From positions 248,001-312,000 of the forward strand of contig JADNYJ010000006.1 in the NCBI GenBank assembly GCA_015501075.1: a stretch of DNA of 64,000 bases, written 5' to 3'. Shown here piece by piece: positions 34,113 to 44,895 of the stretch. Position 1 is the first letter of the stretch; each line of letters begins with the position of its first letter. The notes under the pieces were generated by a model, which was not told the origin of the DNA, did no database searches, and saw only the letters and a program-made list of their open reading frames with translations. This DNA is from Gymnopilus junonius (taxonomy: Eukaryota; Basidiomycota; Agaricomycetes; Agaricales; Galerinaceae). The translations under genes were made by a program, and so were the position numbers.

Positions 34113-36557
34113 CTATACAAGGCTTAAAGCATCTGCGCTAACTCTCGAAATGTCATTTTGGCGACGTTCATCTGTGGATATCTCTCGTACATTTTTGGCA
34201 GGACGAGGAAGTAACTCCTGCCTCGCTGGAGCAGTGTTGAGTGCAGGACGTTCGGGTAAAACGTCCTCATTGACTGCAAAGCGATGGCGGTTACCTTGTC
34301 TTCTCTCGAAAAAATCCCATAGTTCTTCAGAAATATCGGGTATCCCTAACTGTTCGCGCAGAGCCACATCCGGTATCCCTCTTGCATCCTGGTACTGATA
34401 TAACACTTGTAGAAAAGCCATGACTGTAGGGTCTGAATCTTCGTTATTTGGGGGCTCCGAGAAGATAAATCCCACTTGACTTGGAAATAGCACAGTATAT
34501 ATATAGAAGGACGAGAAATAGAACAAAAAATCTGATCTTTTGTCCAGTTCACCGACCATACTATGTTTTATGTGGGTCGAAAGGAAATCCAAGGTGGATG
34601 TCACCATCTCCGAAGACTGTCGAACAACTGTGCAATGAAGGAACGACGCAGTGATGCGGCCATGTATCGAATTAAGCAGAGCATCCGCGTCAAGATCCTG
34701 ACTTGTAATGACTTCTAAGTAGCCTTTGACAACGGAGGAAAATTGCCGGGAGATGTCTGAAAAGTAAATTACAATTAGTATATGGTGAATTCTGAACTGG
34801 TATGTTAGAACTCACCGCCCCCCAAATAAGAGCTATAATCCACGACAGCCCATGGACCTTGGTCATAGATGCGATTGATTTGTCCGTCAGGGTAATGCGG
34901 GAAGTTCTGTAAGCGGTTTTCTGCAAATTGTGGAAGCCCTTGGCAGAATATATGTAGTTCGCTATGCGTATGTACAGTTTCAACGAAATGTTGAGCCATC
35001 AAAGGGGAGAGTCTCCATGGATCGGACAAGTATATCAATTGATTCTCGTCCTGCATGAATTCGATAGGAGGGTCCATCAAGAGAGATGAAAAGGTGTGAT
35101 GAGGTGCTGTGCCTTAGGAAGGGTAGTACGATAATTGGACGGTATGAGGAGACTCTGGAGGTATTGGTTGTGAGATGGGCCTCCGGCGGAAACCATTTTT
35201 CCACCAAGGATACTGGATGTTAAGTCTTGAACGCAAAGATAGCATAGACGAAGATCAGCTGACTCGGGCTCTGCAGTTCTAGATCTTGTAATAGTCCGAA
35301 TCGCCCTCGTCAAGTCGTAGAATGGAGCAGAGTTTTGTGAGCGTTGCATGTTGTCATGGTGCATGAAATGCTTCCCATCGAAAATACTCTCTGCATAAGC
35401 ATCCCGCATGATCAACCAATCCATGTCGTAAATTAGCCAATTTTCCGATCTCAGGATGTGGTCAACCAGAATGTCGATATACCCTTTATCATAATCTGTT
35501 GTTAGAACCTCGAGGCGCGGGTCCCTCTTCCCGTCGAAAGCGAGAAGGCAGCAAGAAGATATATCGGTATAAAGAATAATAGACATATGCAAAAAGGCGG
35601 AAAACATGTTTCGAATATATGAGAAGATGTCGAAAGAGTCTGGACTGAGTTGACTTGTATGGAGCTTGTTGAGGAACCTTGCCTGGTAATGGAAGACAAA
35701 AACCAAATGTCTGTAGCGCTGGAATGACTGTAGTGAGAATCACAAAGGTGAATGGGATTCCAATAAATGCCACGACTGGGATAGCCACCGCTGATGAGGA
35801 ATGGAAGAGAAAATCGATCAAGCCCACGAAGAAGAGCGTGAGGGCCAGTTGGAGGAGAAGAGGTAAGGCGGAGAAGATCTCCGGTAGATGCCATGCCTTG
35901 AGACCTTCAAGGCGCATGTTGAATAATGCAAATTTCTGCCTGGAAGAAAGGGTGCTCTGATAATGCTGATGCTCTTCAAGCCATTGTAGAGAAATTATAC
36001 CAATTAGTGCAGCTGTGAGGCTGAGCACAAGACTGGTAAACCAAAAGATGTTGATTCGTGTTGAAGAGGATGGTATTGCATCCTCAAGCATTGCAGGGAC
36101 GACTGGCTCAGCACCAGACAGCAAGGTGTTATTGAGGGGGTTGTCCAGGCGCGCGGCGATATGGGCAAGTATGTTGATTATAACTTTGTTCTGGTCGGGT
36201 TGGAGACTTGAATATGATACGAGCACGAAAGAAGTTAGAACGCTAGAAAAGAGACCAGCCTATGAAGCATAGGTGATGAACAGCTGGATAAGGCATATAT
36301 CTGAGTATGGCACTCACAAAAATAAGGAGGTTGTGGACTTCATCCTTCCAGGACTCGCACTGGGCTCGGTCCCTCTCAAGTAGTGGCTTGAGAAGCTTTT
36401 GCCAGGGATCGCCATCGCAAGGGATAGGGTATTGATAGGGGTCGCCACTTTGCCACTTCTTATAAACCATGAACTTCATTAGCCTACTAAATACCTGGAA
36501 CCAAGCCTCGGGAAGATTACGCACCTTTGGTTCTGAATCGAGTTCTTCTGTTAGCAT
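34113..36557 (-). CDS. DUF6535-domain membrane protein, two frame breaks
   Basis: Exons on the minus strand: 36557-36318, 36259-34816 and 34756-34113. The DUF6535 domain, common in large mushroom families, is seen as 'WKDEVHNLLIF|AGLFSSVL', 'FWFTSLVLSLTAALIGI', 'GLKAWHLPEIFSALPLLLQ' and 'CLPLPGKVPQQAPYKSTQS'. Four hydrophobic helices fall in this part. A long soluble C-terminal region follows ('WLIYDMDWLIMRDAYAESI' and on), ending in a Pro/Arg-rich tail. The middle exon needs a frame change near 35500-35515 and a compensating one near 35075-35085. I found no intron that explains either. Function of the family is unknown; such genes are often highly copied in mushrooms. Confidence 0.65.
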
Positions 36558-37722
36558 TGGAATATATCAGCATGCTCGGCGTCCATCGATGACCTTTAAT
36601 ACCTTTGGATTGACAGCAGTGTCAATAATGCAGGTGACAGAGGGTTCCTGGGTTCCTGGTCCCTTGAACTATACTCTAGAGTTGTACTCCATGCGCCTGA
36701 ATAAGGTACTGAGCTTAATTTGCAATATTCTTGTGTTCTAAACAAGTTCTAAAGCATCGGTCTCCTAGCCTAAGGGTTGCTGAACTTCTAATTGGCAGTC
36801 TTGTGGCAGTCGATCTGAGAAGTGACACCTGAGACTTCAGGATAGGTCGTCCTTGAGGGCAGCAGCCAGCTTTGGTGAGGACTGAGCTAGAACTTGTGGT
36901 ACGACTGGACTGGCCTAGGTGAGTGGCACTGCGCTGCACGCCGCAGTCAGGCGATCACGCGCCTCCGATGGTCCCGGGCAATCATTTCTCATTTTCGAAA
37001 ATCACTGACACAACAAGAGTTTTCTCGAGCTACTCATTTAATCCATTCTTTAACATTTACTAAATTATTTACAGAGCCTTCCAGGTATTACTGCTCAAAT
37101 GAATATGGTTCAAATATTGCTGCCTGTTCAGTTACTATTCAAACAGTAATTAAGTATATTGTGTCAACTTGTCAAGGTTCTTGGGGGCCAAAGCCAGAGG
37201 ACATCAGGTATTTGGCATGCATCCAGAACAGGTACAACGTCATCATGTGATGCTTCCAGGCAACCATGTCTGAATGTACGTAAGTAAGAAAGACTTCGCG
37301 TCCAAGATAGAGTGCTCACTGATCTTGGACGTGCTTTGATAGATCTAGCACATTGCCCTCAAGCCTGCAATATCGACAGAGAAGTCCTCGATACTCAAGC
37401 TTGCGCTCTCCCAGAGCCCAGACCTCAGCCATTCGTTCCAAATCGATCGGCTATATTCATCGCATAATACCCCAGCTTTATATCATCTTCGACAGGGTGC
37501 TTAGAATGCAAATGAACTTTGTAACTCAAGCCCATGGCAAATTTATTCAATTTGAATTTACCCATATCGTATTTAGCAGTCTTGGGCCGAACGCTACATT
37601 AAACCGGCGACGCGTCAAGACGCGTCGCCCCGCCTGTGTGATGTGACGAACCGCGTCGCAAACCCTCTCAGAAACTTTAAGTGCGCTCGGGCCATCGAAT
37701 CCACAATACCCTCTCACTGTCG
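36558..37722. other. Intergenic upstream of copy D
   Basis: No gene supported between the DUF6535 start and copy D. The notable element is the ACGCGT palindrome described separately. Confidence 0.4.
37606..37659 (+). promoter_or_regulatory. Palindromic double MluI box plus CGCGTCGC element upstream of copy D
   Basis: GGCGACGCGTC and its exact inverse GACGCGTCGCC are separated by two bases (37606-37629). They give two ACGCGT cores about 95 bp upstream of the copy D start codon. TGATGTGAC followed by CGCGTCGC comes just after (about 37640-37659) and recurs upstream of copy B. ACGCGT is the site of the fungal MBF cell-cycle factor; binding here is an inference. Confidence 0.45.
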
Positions 37723-39059
37723 ATGGCGATCCTAGATAACTTTTCTAGTTGGATTCAGGTCGACGACAACCCACTTCCGGAATATAACTCCGAGTTCTCT
37801 TTTAATGCCCACGGAAAGCAGACAGTCTGCTGGGTACCCTCAGTGGTAGGGAAGGTGAGATGATTAAAAATGTTTCAAGCGTTCTACCAACTGGCAATGA
37901 CTTGACAAAAAGGAGTTCGAAGTGTACTACAAAGACGATCTGCGTGAGATTACGACGGCTGCTGCAGTGGCGGTAGATGGTAAAGACTGCGGTAGCAAGA
38001 TATTATTTTCGAAGCAGCTTCGACCAGATGGAAAGTCAGTCACCGTTAAGAGGGGTATCACTATTTCGGATTCATCGATAAGGCCGTTCGTTTTCTCCAA
38101 GTGCGACTCAGTAGGTGCGTTATTTTGCAGATCCATTGGCTATCCTTATTCCCGATGACCGACTCCAAGGCGTAGACGATGAAATTCTCGCTGGGCAATC
38201 TCGTATCGTTGGTCAAATAGTCGTCCATATTTATGAATCCAGAGTTTCTAAACGCCTAAAAGAACGGAAGTCGGTTGTTCTACCTTCACGACAAGTTCAC
38301 GAGCAAGAGAAATCGCTCGTTGTTCACTGTACACAGTATGTGTTATAGTTGACGGAATTAATTGACTCACAATATTCACTCGGAGACAGGTTAGGAGGAG
38401 AAGTCAGCAGAACTTCCAGACGGCCTCTTAGCACCACACTTCTAAGAAGACTTGTTTCTTTTGTGTTTAAATATCGACCACTCGGTATGTTGAATTGTAA
38501 CTTCAAGCTTATACTAAACTCCCAGTTTTATAATTTCGTTTGTTGTATTATAGACATCCTGGTAGCTCAAGGCATCGCTCCGTTAACCCAATCTATTTTC
38601 AAAATGATTTGACAGCAACGAAGGATGTAGTTGACTTGACTCTTGATGATGAAGACAAATCTGGCGACGTTTTAGATCGGTCTTCGCCATTGAGAAAGAA
38701 TTCGCCTTGTGAAGCCGTGAAACGACGTCCTAAACTCCAAGAAAATATAAAGCCTGTTTTTATGCAGGATGTTCACTTCAATCAAAGGATGTTTAAAGAA
38801 GATGAAATCGACTCGCAGATTTTCAAGTTAGAGGTCAGATTCATTGCTTTTTTAGTCTAATTATCTGGGATTGATGTTAGTTTCTTAGGAGCAACTGGCC
38901 GAACTCCGCGCTATCAGGTTGAATAGAGCAAAGCTTATGGAAGAAGGAAGCAATCAGAATTTGTCCAAAAACTTGAAGAGCACGGGAGGACATACTTTTC
39001 CCAAAAGTTCACCGGAGCCGGTGCAGAAGAAAGTCAAATTGGAGAATGTTCTTCCATGA
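37723..39059 (+). CDS. DUF7918-like protein, copy D, one -1 frame break
   Basis: Six exons: 37723-37854, 37913-38114, 38176-38335, 38390-38484, 38554-38833 and 38889-39059. The core matches copy C: 'NFSSWIQVDDNPLPEYN', 'CWVPSVVGK', 'FEVYYKDDLREITTAA', 'RPFVFSKCDSV', 'IVGQIVVHIYESRV', 'SFVFKYRPLDILVAQGIAP'. One base is missing at the four-A run 38601-38604; with the missing base the frame runs on into a 'DVVDLTLDDEDK' SUMO-interaction-like motif. The longer tail has a coiled-coil segment 'QLAELRAIRLNRAKLMEEG'. Without the repair the protein would stop soon after the YRPL/GIAP block. The longer tail is shared in style with copy E. Confidence 0.65.
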
Positions 39060-39364
39060 GATAGTACGACTGTGAGCTATTTGTATTTATCGTGTCCAAT
39101 GGTAGTAGGAGGAAAGCGAAAGTCCCAACCGTTTGAAATCAAATCCATTACTACACAGTTGGTCGCAGAAGGTAGCGTGGGATAGATTGGCTATTCCAAG
39201 GAACACGGACGCCTCCAATTGCAATTCTCATCGAGTAGAATCGTACTTGTCACAGCCTAGCATGTCAAACGGCCTTTAAATCGCCACAGTGCCATGTGTT
39301 GCACTTCAGGTGCACTCACTACCCCCCATTTCCCAATCTGTAAAAACTGAGATACTAGGCATCC
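39060..39364. other. Short intergenic region
   Basis: Nothing recognisable; probable 3' end of copy D and promoter of the following gene. Confidence 0.4.
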
Positions 39365-41324
39365 ATGAACAGTTCAGATTCGAATTCTATCCTTCAATTT
39401 GCGGCCTCGGTTGGTTTGGGCAGGGGCCTCGTCGAGATTGTCGCCCTTGCGACTCTCATAGGATCCAGCACCGCTGGCGACCTCGTGCTCGGCAACAAAG
39501 GTGCAGCCGGTCTCGTCTGGGGTAGCATCAGCGCATTTGGTTGCTCCTCTGTGATAAAGGCCTGCGCGAGCGCGGCAAGTCCTGGATGGCTGAAGCAGAT
39601 GCTTGGATTACGGACAGCCCAGTCAGATAAGACGCTTGGCATGGATTTGCTGCTTGCGCCGAAGTCGAGGGTGGCAGGCAGGATCAGAAGCATGTTGGAT
39701 GATCCGCTTGGAGTCTCTTGCGATTCTGATGTAAGTCCCTCTCTTGCTGAAAGGATACAAATGAGTGCTTTGGTCTCAATGCTTACCCAAATATCATTTC
39801 TCTCGTATTATAGCCCAAAAAATGGTCGCGGGCAGGTCCAGAACACCGCATCTACCATGACATCTACGCATTCGACAATGACACTTCTATTATGCTTTCA
39901 GAGATCAACCCAACTTTCCGAAACTCCCCATTAGCCATTCACACACACTACCCATATCCTTCTTACCACGCACACAGCTTCCGCTTCCAGCTCATAGTCC
40001 TGTTACTCTCTCTGCTTAAGATCTCCGAGATATACACCCTCCTCCGCCTCCAACATGGTGGTACTCTCTTTGGCCTGTTGGCCGGCGCGCCCTTCGTATT
40101 CTCCCTATTTTCAGGCCTGTGTCTTGAAATAGCCGACATCCTCGCCTCCCGCCGACCCGTCGAAGTGGATGGACACCTTGATATCCTTGCTGCTTCCTCT
40201 TTACTAACTACCAAGCGCGTCGGAGGCCCAAGAAAAGTTGTTTTGGGGTATCAAAGAACCCACGTTCCGGGCCCTGGTGGAAGTTTTTCTGGATTATGAC
40301 AGGTACCTTGCAAGTGCTCTTCCTCGTCAAGTCTTATTTCCTCCTGGTCCAACAATCAGCGTCCTTCGTGCTTATATGGACGGGATTTCAGCTCTTCTGG
40401 GCTGTGTTGAGGATCCTTATATTCAAATCCGATATCACAGATGCTTCACAGTCTCATATCATGGACGGAAGGCCTATGCAAGAAAGCAAGTTGGAATCTT
40501 TACCTCTGGTGATGAAATTGAGAGTCGCCAATTTAGTGTTGGCGTTGGGCAGCTATCAGGCACATGTACATCCGAGAAAGTTGGATGCATATTTGGATGA
40601 TTCTTTCTCGACTAGTCAAATCGCCAGATTACTTGCACCTGGCAACATAAGCGAGGTATACACAGTTCCAAGGTCAACCCAGGATGTCCTGCAGGCTCCA
40701 TTTTACGCTGGTGCTACCTCCGCGATTACTGAAAAGGCCAAGTTTGCCTCCACAGGGAGAACCACCATCGTCAACATCCTGGCTGTCATAGGCGACACTG
40801 CCCTCTCAAGCGCTGCCTGGGTGCTGGGCAACCCAAAATACGATTACTCACCCATGGAATTATACGACTGCTGTGTTGTCGTCTTCGAAGTCTTAATACC
40901 TTCTTCTATCCAAGAAAAACATGCCTACGAACCCAAGCGCAGAATCGTCGCTGTCCCCTCTGCGCGAGTCTATTCCGCACGCAGCGCCGTAGATGTTGCG
41001 ACTTCTCGGGCGCAACAAGATACCCTTGAACCTCTGTTCATCCCGCGCGGAGCCGGCGCTCAAGATAGTGCGGAGGAGAAGGAATGGTTATATTGGATAC
41101 CGTGCGATACTGGGGAATGGTTACAGATCCGAAGCCCCAGTTCTGGCTCCAAGGCAGGGTCGGTTCTTGGACAGCAGACGGTGGAAGTGTTAGGTGATGA
41201 TGCGGTCAGCAGGGTACTTGGAGCTGGGAATCTGAACATCAGTCTTAAGGATGCGAAAGAAGTGACAGAGATAGTGGCAATATCGAGGAGGGCTGTTGAC
41301 GGTTTGTTGTCATTTTTTCATTAA
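39365..41324 (+). CDS. Uncharacterised multi-pass membrane protein, one -1 frame break
   Basis: Exons 39365-39730 and 39814-41324, an 83 bp intron apart. Hydrophobic segments include 'GLVEIVALATLIGSSTAG', 'FQLIVLLLSLLKISEIYTLL', 'GLLAGAPFVFSLFSGLCLEI', 'FFWIMTGTLQVLFLV' and 'FVLIWTGFQLFWAVLRIL'. They are followed by a soluble domain of about 250 residues that ends 'EIVAISRRAVDGLLSFFH'. The two halves lie in different frames and join if one G is restored at the GGGG run 40245-40248, giving 'KVVLGVSKNPRSGPWWKFFW'. The layout recalls a mushroom family of multi-pass proteins of unknown function. I see no transporter or enzyme signature. Confidence 0.6.
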
Positions 41325-41746
41325 TTGATTGGCGGTACAGCGTTTGATCTGTACCTACTCGTGCGTCTCGAACTTGAAGCGTTTACCAGAACACTCCAGG
41401 CCTGCTTTGAATTAAACGGAGAATCTAGATGATGATCTCTCATCAGCTCAGCCTTTCAGGTTCAGCGCTTAGAATCACAGAAATAGGACTTATAAGGAAC
41501 CTACTCGAAACTATAGACCTTCTACGAACATCTGGCCTTGGCTAGAACAATAACCATCTTGGCGTTGGCGACCTATAAATCCCAGCTCTATTCCTCGTCA
41601 GCAGCAACTTTGTCTCAGGTTAAATGGCGAATTATCTCTAGGTTGCTTGAAAGTTCGACTGATCGATTCTCAAGTTAGGCAAGTCTTTCAATTGATTCGG
41701 TTTTGGTTACAGCTAAACTTGGATAGATCTTGTTATCATTTCGAAG
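41325..41746 (+). other. Intergenic, promoter of copy E
   Basis: No gene. A TATAAAT at 41574-41580 lies about 170 bp upstream of the copy E start codon. Unlike copies B-D no ACGCG motif was seen here. Confidence 0.4.
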
Positions 41747-43205
41747 ATGTCAGTCAAAACCTATTTACAGTACAAACAGTTCGAAGCTTGGGTTACGGTA
41801 GATGGGAAAGGACTTCCCTGTTACGCTATCGACGCTGATAAAAAGGAAGGGAAAATTGTTTGTTTTATAGAATCCCAAGAAGGGAAAGTACGTATTCACC
41901 CGTCCCTTATGTAACTACCCAGTCATTGATCCTGCACTCTAGAACTTTTCTGTTCACTTTAAAACAAAAGGAACGGACTATGCTACTCTTGCTACGCTCT
42001 CTTTAGATGGAAAAGTAATAAGGAGCAAGTGCAATTTAAGAAGGGAAGGTCATTCTACTAAATTTAGCCATATTAATACTTCAAAGACGACCAAAAGGCC
42101 CTTTATGTTTGCTACAATTAAAACTACTGGTGAGCTCTCGAGTTCTCATTAAAGTATTTTTGTGCGGATTTGAACCTTTTACGTTCCATCAACAGACGAT
42201 GAAGTATATCTCGATGCGGCTCTGCTTTCTAAGTCGGCTGCAAATCTCTACGAAATATCAGTAACGGTCCGACGCATTATTCATGTCATGGCCAAGAAGC
42301 GCTCTGATACCAACTGTGACTCCGAAGAACATGTACCAGAAATACATCAAATGCATGAAAGTTTCAACAAAGCCAACGCCGAGCAAATGCACCAAGTAGC
42401 GTGAGTGTTTGTGCCACTTCTGGCTTACATATTATGATGCTTCTCGATGCAGGTATGGTAAGAAGGAAGCAAGAAATGTCAAGGACACCACGGGCACCTA
42501 CTTCACATATGACCGTCGTGAGGTCATCGGTCAATTTATATTCAAATATCGGCCGCGACGTGAGCACTCTGTTTTAGTGATGTCAGTTATCTGACACACT
42601 TGGCAGATATACTGAACCTTTTACACTGCTTCAGAGTGCACCAGGCATCGACCACTCAGTTGGAGGCTCGACAACCAGCTCCAATTGCAAGGGAAATTTT
42701 AATGAGCGAATCAACTATTCAAGCAGAATCAGAAGTGGCTCCCATCGGCGTACTTGCTGAGGAAATATCTGGCCCTCCACAGGGTTCTATTATTGTTGAT
42801 TCAGAATCCCGACTTGAAGAATTACCACTGGAAGTGGAAGATTTAGATCCCGATGATATTCCTGGGCTGAAAAGAAATAACCCTGCTCAGAGCTCCAATA
42901 TGGTTGTTCAAGAAGATGTGCCTGAGACGAAAGTTAAGTCAGAAGAGCTCAAAGATATTGATCTCAGTAGTGATGATGAGGACGTGAAGGTTCTAATGGT
43001 GAGATTTTTTTTCGGCAAGAAAATCCTTACTTATTTTTTTCATATGTTGAAGGCTGCAGTTAACAAACTCAGAGAAGCAAAGCGCAAAAAGAAAGCGGCT
43101 CTAGGAAATGTCAAGAAAAGAATCAAGCGGGAAATTTCCAGTGGAGAACCTATATTTTTTAAACCTGGAGAGGCTCGGGAGGTCGTTGATCTGACATCCG
43201 ATTGA
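41747..43205 (+). CDS. DUF7918-like protein, copy E (intact, longest tail)
   Basis: Six exons (41747-41887, 41943-42129, 42196-42400, 42453-42559, 42607-42998, 43053-43205) join to 394 codons with no break. Core blocks are more diverged than in copy C: 'FEAWVTVDGKGLPCYAI', 'VCFIESQEGK', 'FSVHFKTKGTDYATLA', 'RPFMFATIKTTDDEVYL', 'QFIFKYRPRHILNLL'. The tail is acidic, then basic with a coiled-coil-like 'AAVNKLREAKRKKKAALG'. It holds 'DIDLSSDDED' and ends 'EAREVVDLTSD', two SUMO-interaction-like motifs. An internal 'IIVDSESRLEELPLE' may be a third. A nuclear, chromatin-related role could be imagined from the tail, but this is speculation. Confidence 0.7.
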
Positions 43206-43989
43206 GATAGATGAATTGCAAAGTCTAAGCTTGGACGCTCATAACTGTAGACGCCTAATGGCTATATAATTTTTTAACCTTGTCAGCACGTCGTAGCTAA
43301 TTTTTCAACAATCCATTCAAAGTAAGGCATTCAAGTTGTATAAGATGGCATACCGCTTGGCTTCTTGGTGGACTCCGGAACGACGACGCAACGACCTAAA
43401 GGACAATCATTAGAGTACAAGGCTCACACGTATAGAATAAACCGTTTCATTTTGAACTTCTGCGTTGTCTACTGTATATAACTTTGTTGCAATACCGCCA
43501 CTTGAATCACTCGCGGCCTCGACGCATATGAAGAGCCAGCTCACAGTCACAGAAAACATTGTAATGCTCTAAAACCCCTCTGGGATCTCAACTTTATCGC
43601 ACTCTGAAGCAGAGCCAGAGGCGCTTCGGGAATCTTGTAAAGAGCCAGGAGAAATTTGCCGGAACCATGTCATACTAGTACTTTGCATTGTGGCTGGTGA
43701 AATCCCACGTATGTTAAGCAACAACCTGGAATAATATCAACAAATACTCGATAGTTGACATTTTCTTGTTTTGAAGCGAAAAGCTGACCTTGAGCAGATT
43801 GTAGCTTGAAAACATTTCATAACGCCAACTGCAACATATGATGAAAGTGGGTCTAGAGCCCATATCAAAAGGTTGCACAAAGATACAGCTGTTCTGAGGT
43901 TAGGAATCGGCATCCTCCAAAGCAATTACAATCTGGCACCTGATAAATGGATCAGTTGCATTAGTATTTGACCGGTATCTAGTGCTACC
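43206..43989. other. Intergenic
   Basis: No supported gene; short open frames without splice logic. May include further decayed sequence of the adjacent DUF6533 relic. Confidence 0.35.
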
Positions 43990-44895
43990 GAATTAATGGA
44001 CCAGCATAGTATAGAATCCCTTCTGGGCAGCAAACGTTAGACTTGTCATTTGATAGTAATACTAGGTGAGAAAGGCTTACCATCACGCACGAGGATGTCG
44101 ATGATATTTAGAGATCGGCTTAACTTCATTATTTTTGCTACCATATCAGACCTCGAAGTCAGATAAGAGAACGTAAATGAGGTCTGGAAATAATACTGAC
44201 CATATTTATATGACTTCCAGAGTGTGAGCGTGAAGACACTGCAGGAACAGTTAGACGCAAGGACAAGTTTGAGTATTTTCTATATGACCTACCGGTTTCG
44301 AAGACGAAAAATGGTATCCAGAAGGTGATTAAATGAGGTCGATAAAGCGGGCTGGTGTAAACTGAAATACAACTTCGATCGCCTATGACACTGGCTGGGA
44401 CGGCTAGATGAAGTATCGTGAGATTTCAGGCGGGAAAATCAAGAAATGAAATAGACAAGTTGTCTTGAATCCGACAACAATAATCAAACATGCCAACATG
44501 TCAATCATGGTCAGCTAAGGGTCAAACTGTGCTCGGTGAAATTCCTAGTTTCGTCCATCGACATACAACAATTAGGGATACAAGGGCGTACAAGATCATT
44601 CTACGCTGATAAAGGGCATTCGTTCGCATCACAAGAACGCCTGTAGCAACGAATCAGCCGAAGTTAAAGGAGAACTGATTAGATACGCACTCTCTATTAT
44701 AGCCACTGATACCAAATCGAGGACTGAAGACGATACTTCATAGATCTTGCAGCTTAAGTGAAACGCACGTACCTCCGGGTCGAAAGTTAAGGCAATGTCC
44801 CACAGTAATAAGGTAACTGAAGCAACTATTGATGTTGATATAAGTTTTAATTCAAGCGTTCTCGAACAATGTTGTGTTTGACACGGGGGGCACAT
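43990..44895 (-). pseudogene. DUF6533 membrane-protein relic
   Basis: Minus-strand pieces match the order of DUF6533 proteins, a large mushroom family. The N-terminal 'SIVASVTLLLWDIALTFDPE' (44895-44773) is followed by a GT donor. 'VLVMRTNALYQRRMILYA' (about 44640-44580), 'ITFWIPFFVFET' (about 44335-44297), 'TLTLWKSYKYG' (about 44225) and 'SLNIIDILVRDG' (about 44130-44093) follow. The region between the first two pieces, which should hold two or three helices, is missing, and one junction is out of frame. I regard it as decayed, though a strongly diverged gene cannot be excluded. Confidence 0.5.

Noticed and set aside
39394..39693. Minus-strand frame of 99 codons opposite the membrane-protein gene
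   Set aside because: Antisense shadow of the first exon of the membrane protein at 39365.
42165..42190. B-box-like GGTTCAAATCC (minus strand) suggesting a tRNA gene
   Set aside because: It lies in an intron of DUF7918-like copy E, no A box is found at a suitable distance and no cloverleaf can be drawn.
16092..43205. A secondary-metabolite or plant-biomass gene cluster around the xylanase
   Set aside because: No synthase, P450, transporter or further carbohydrate-active enzyme was found near the GH10 gene; it stands alone.
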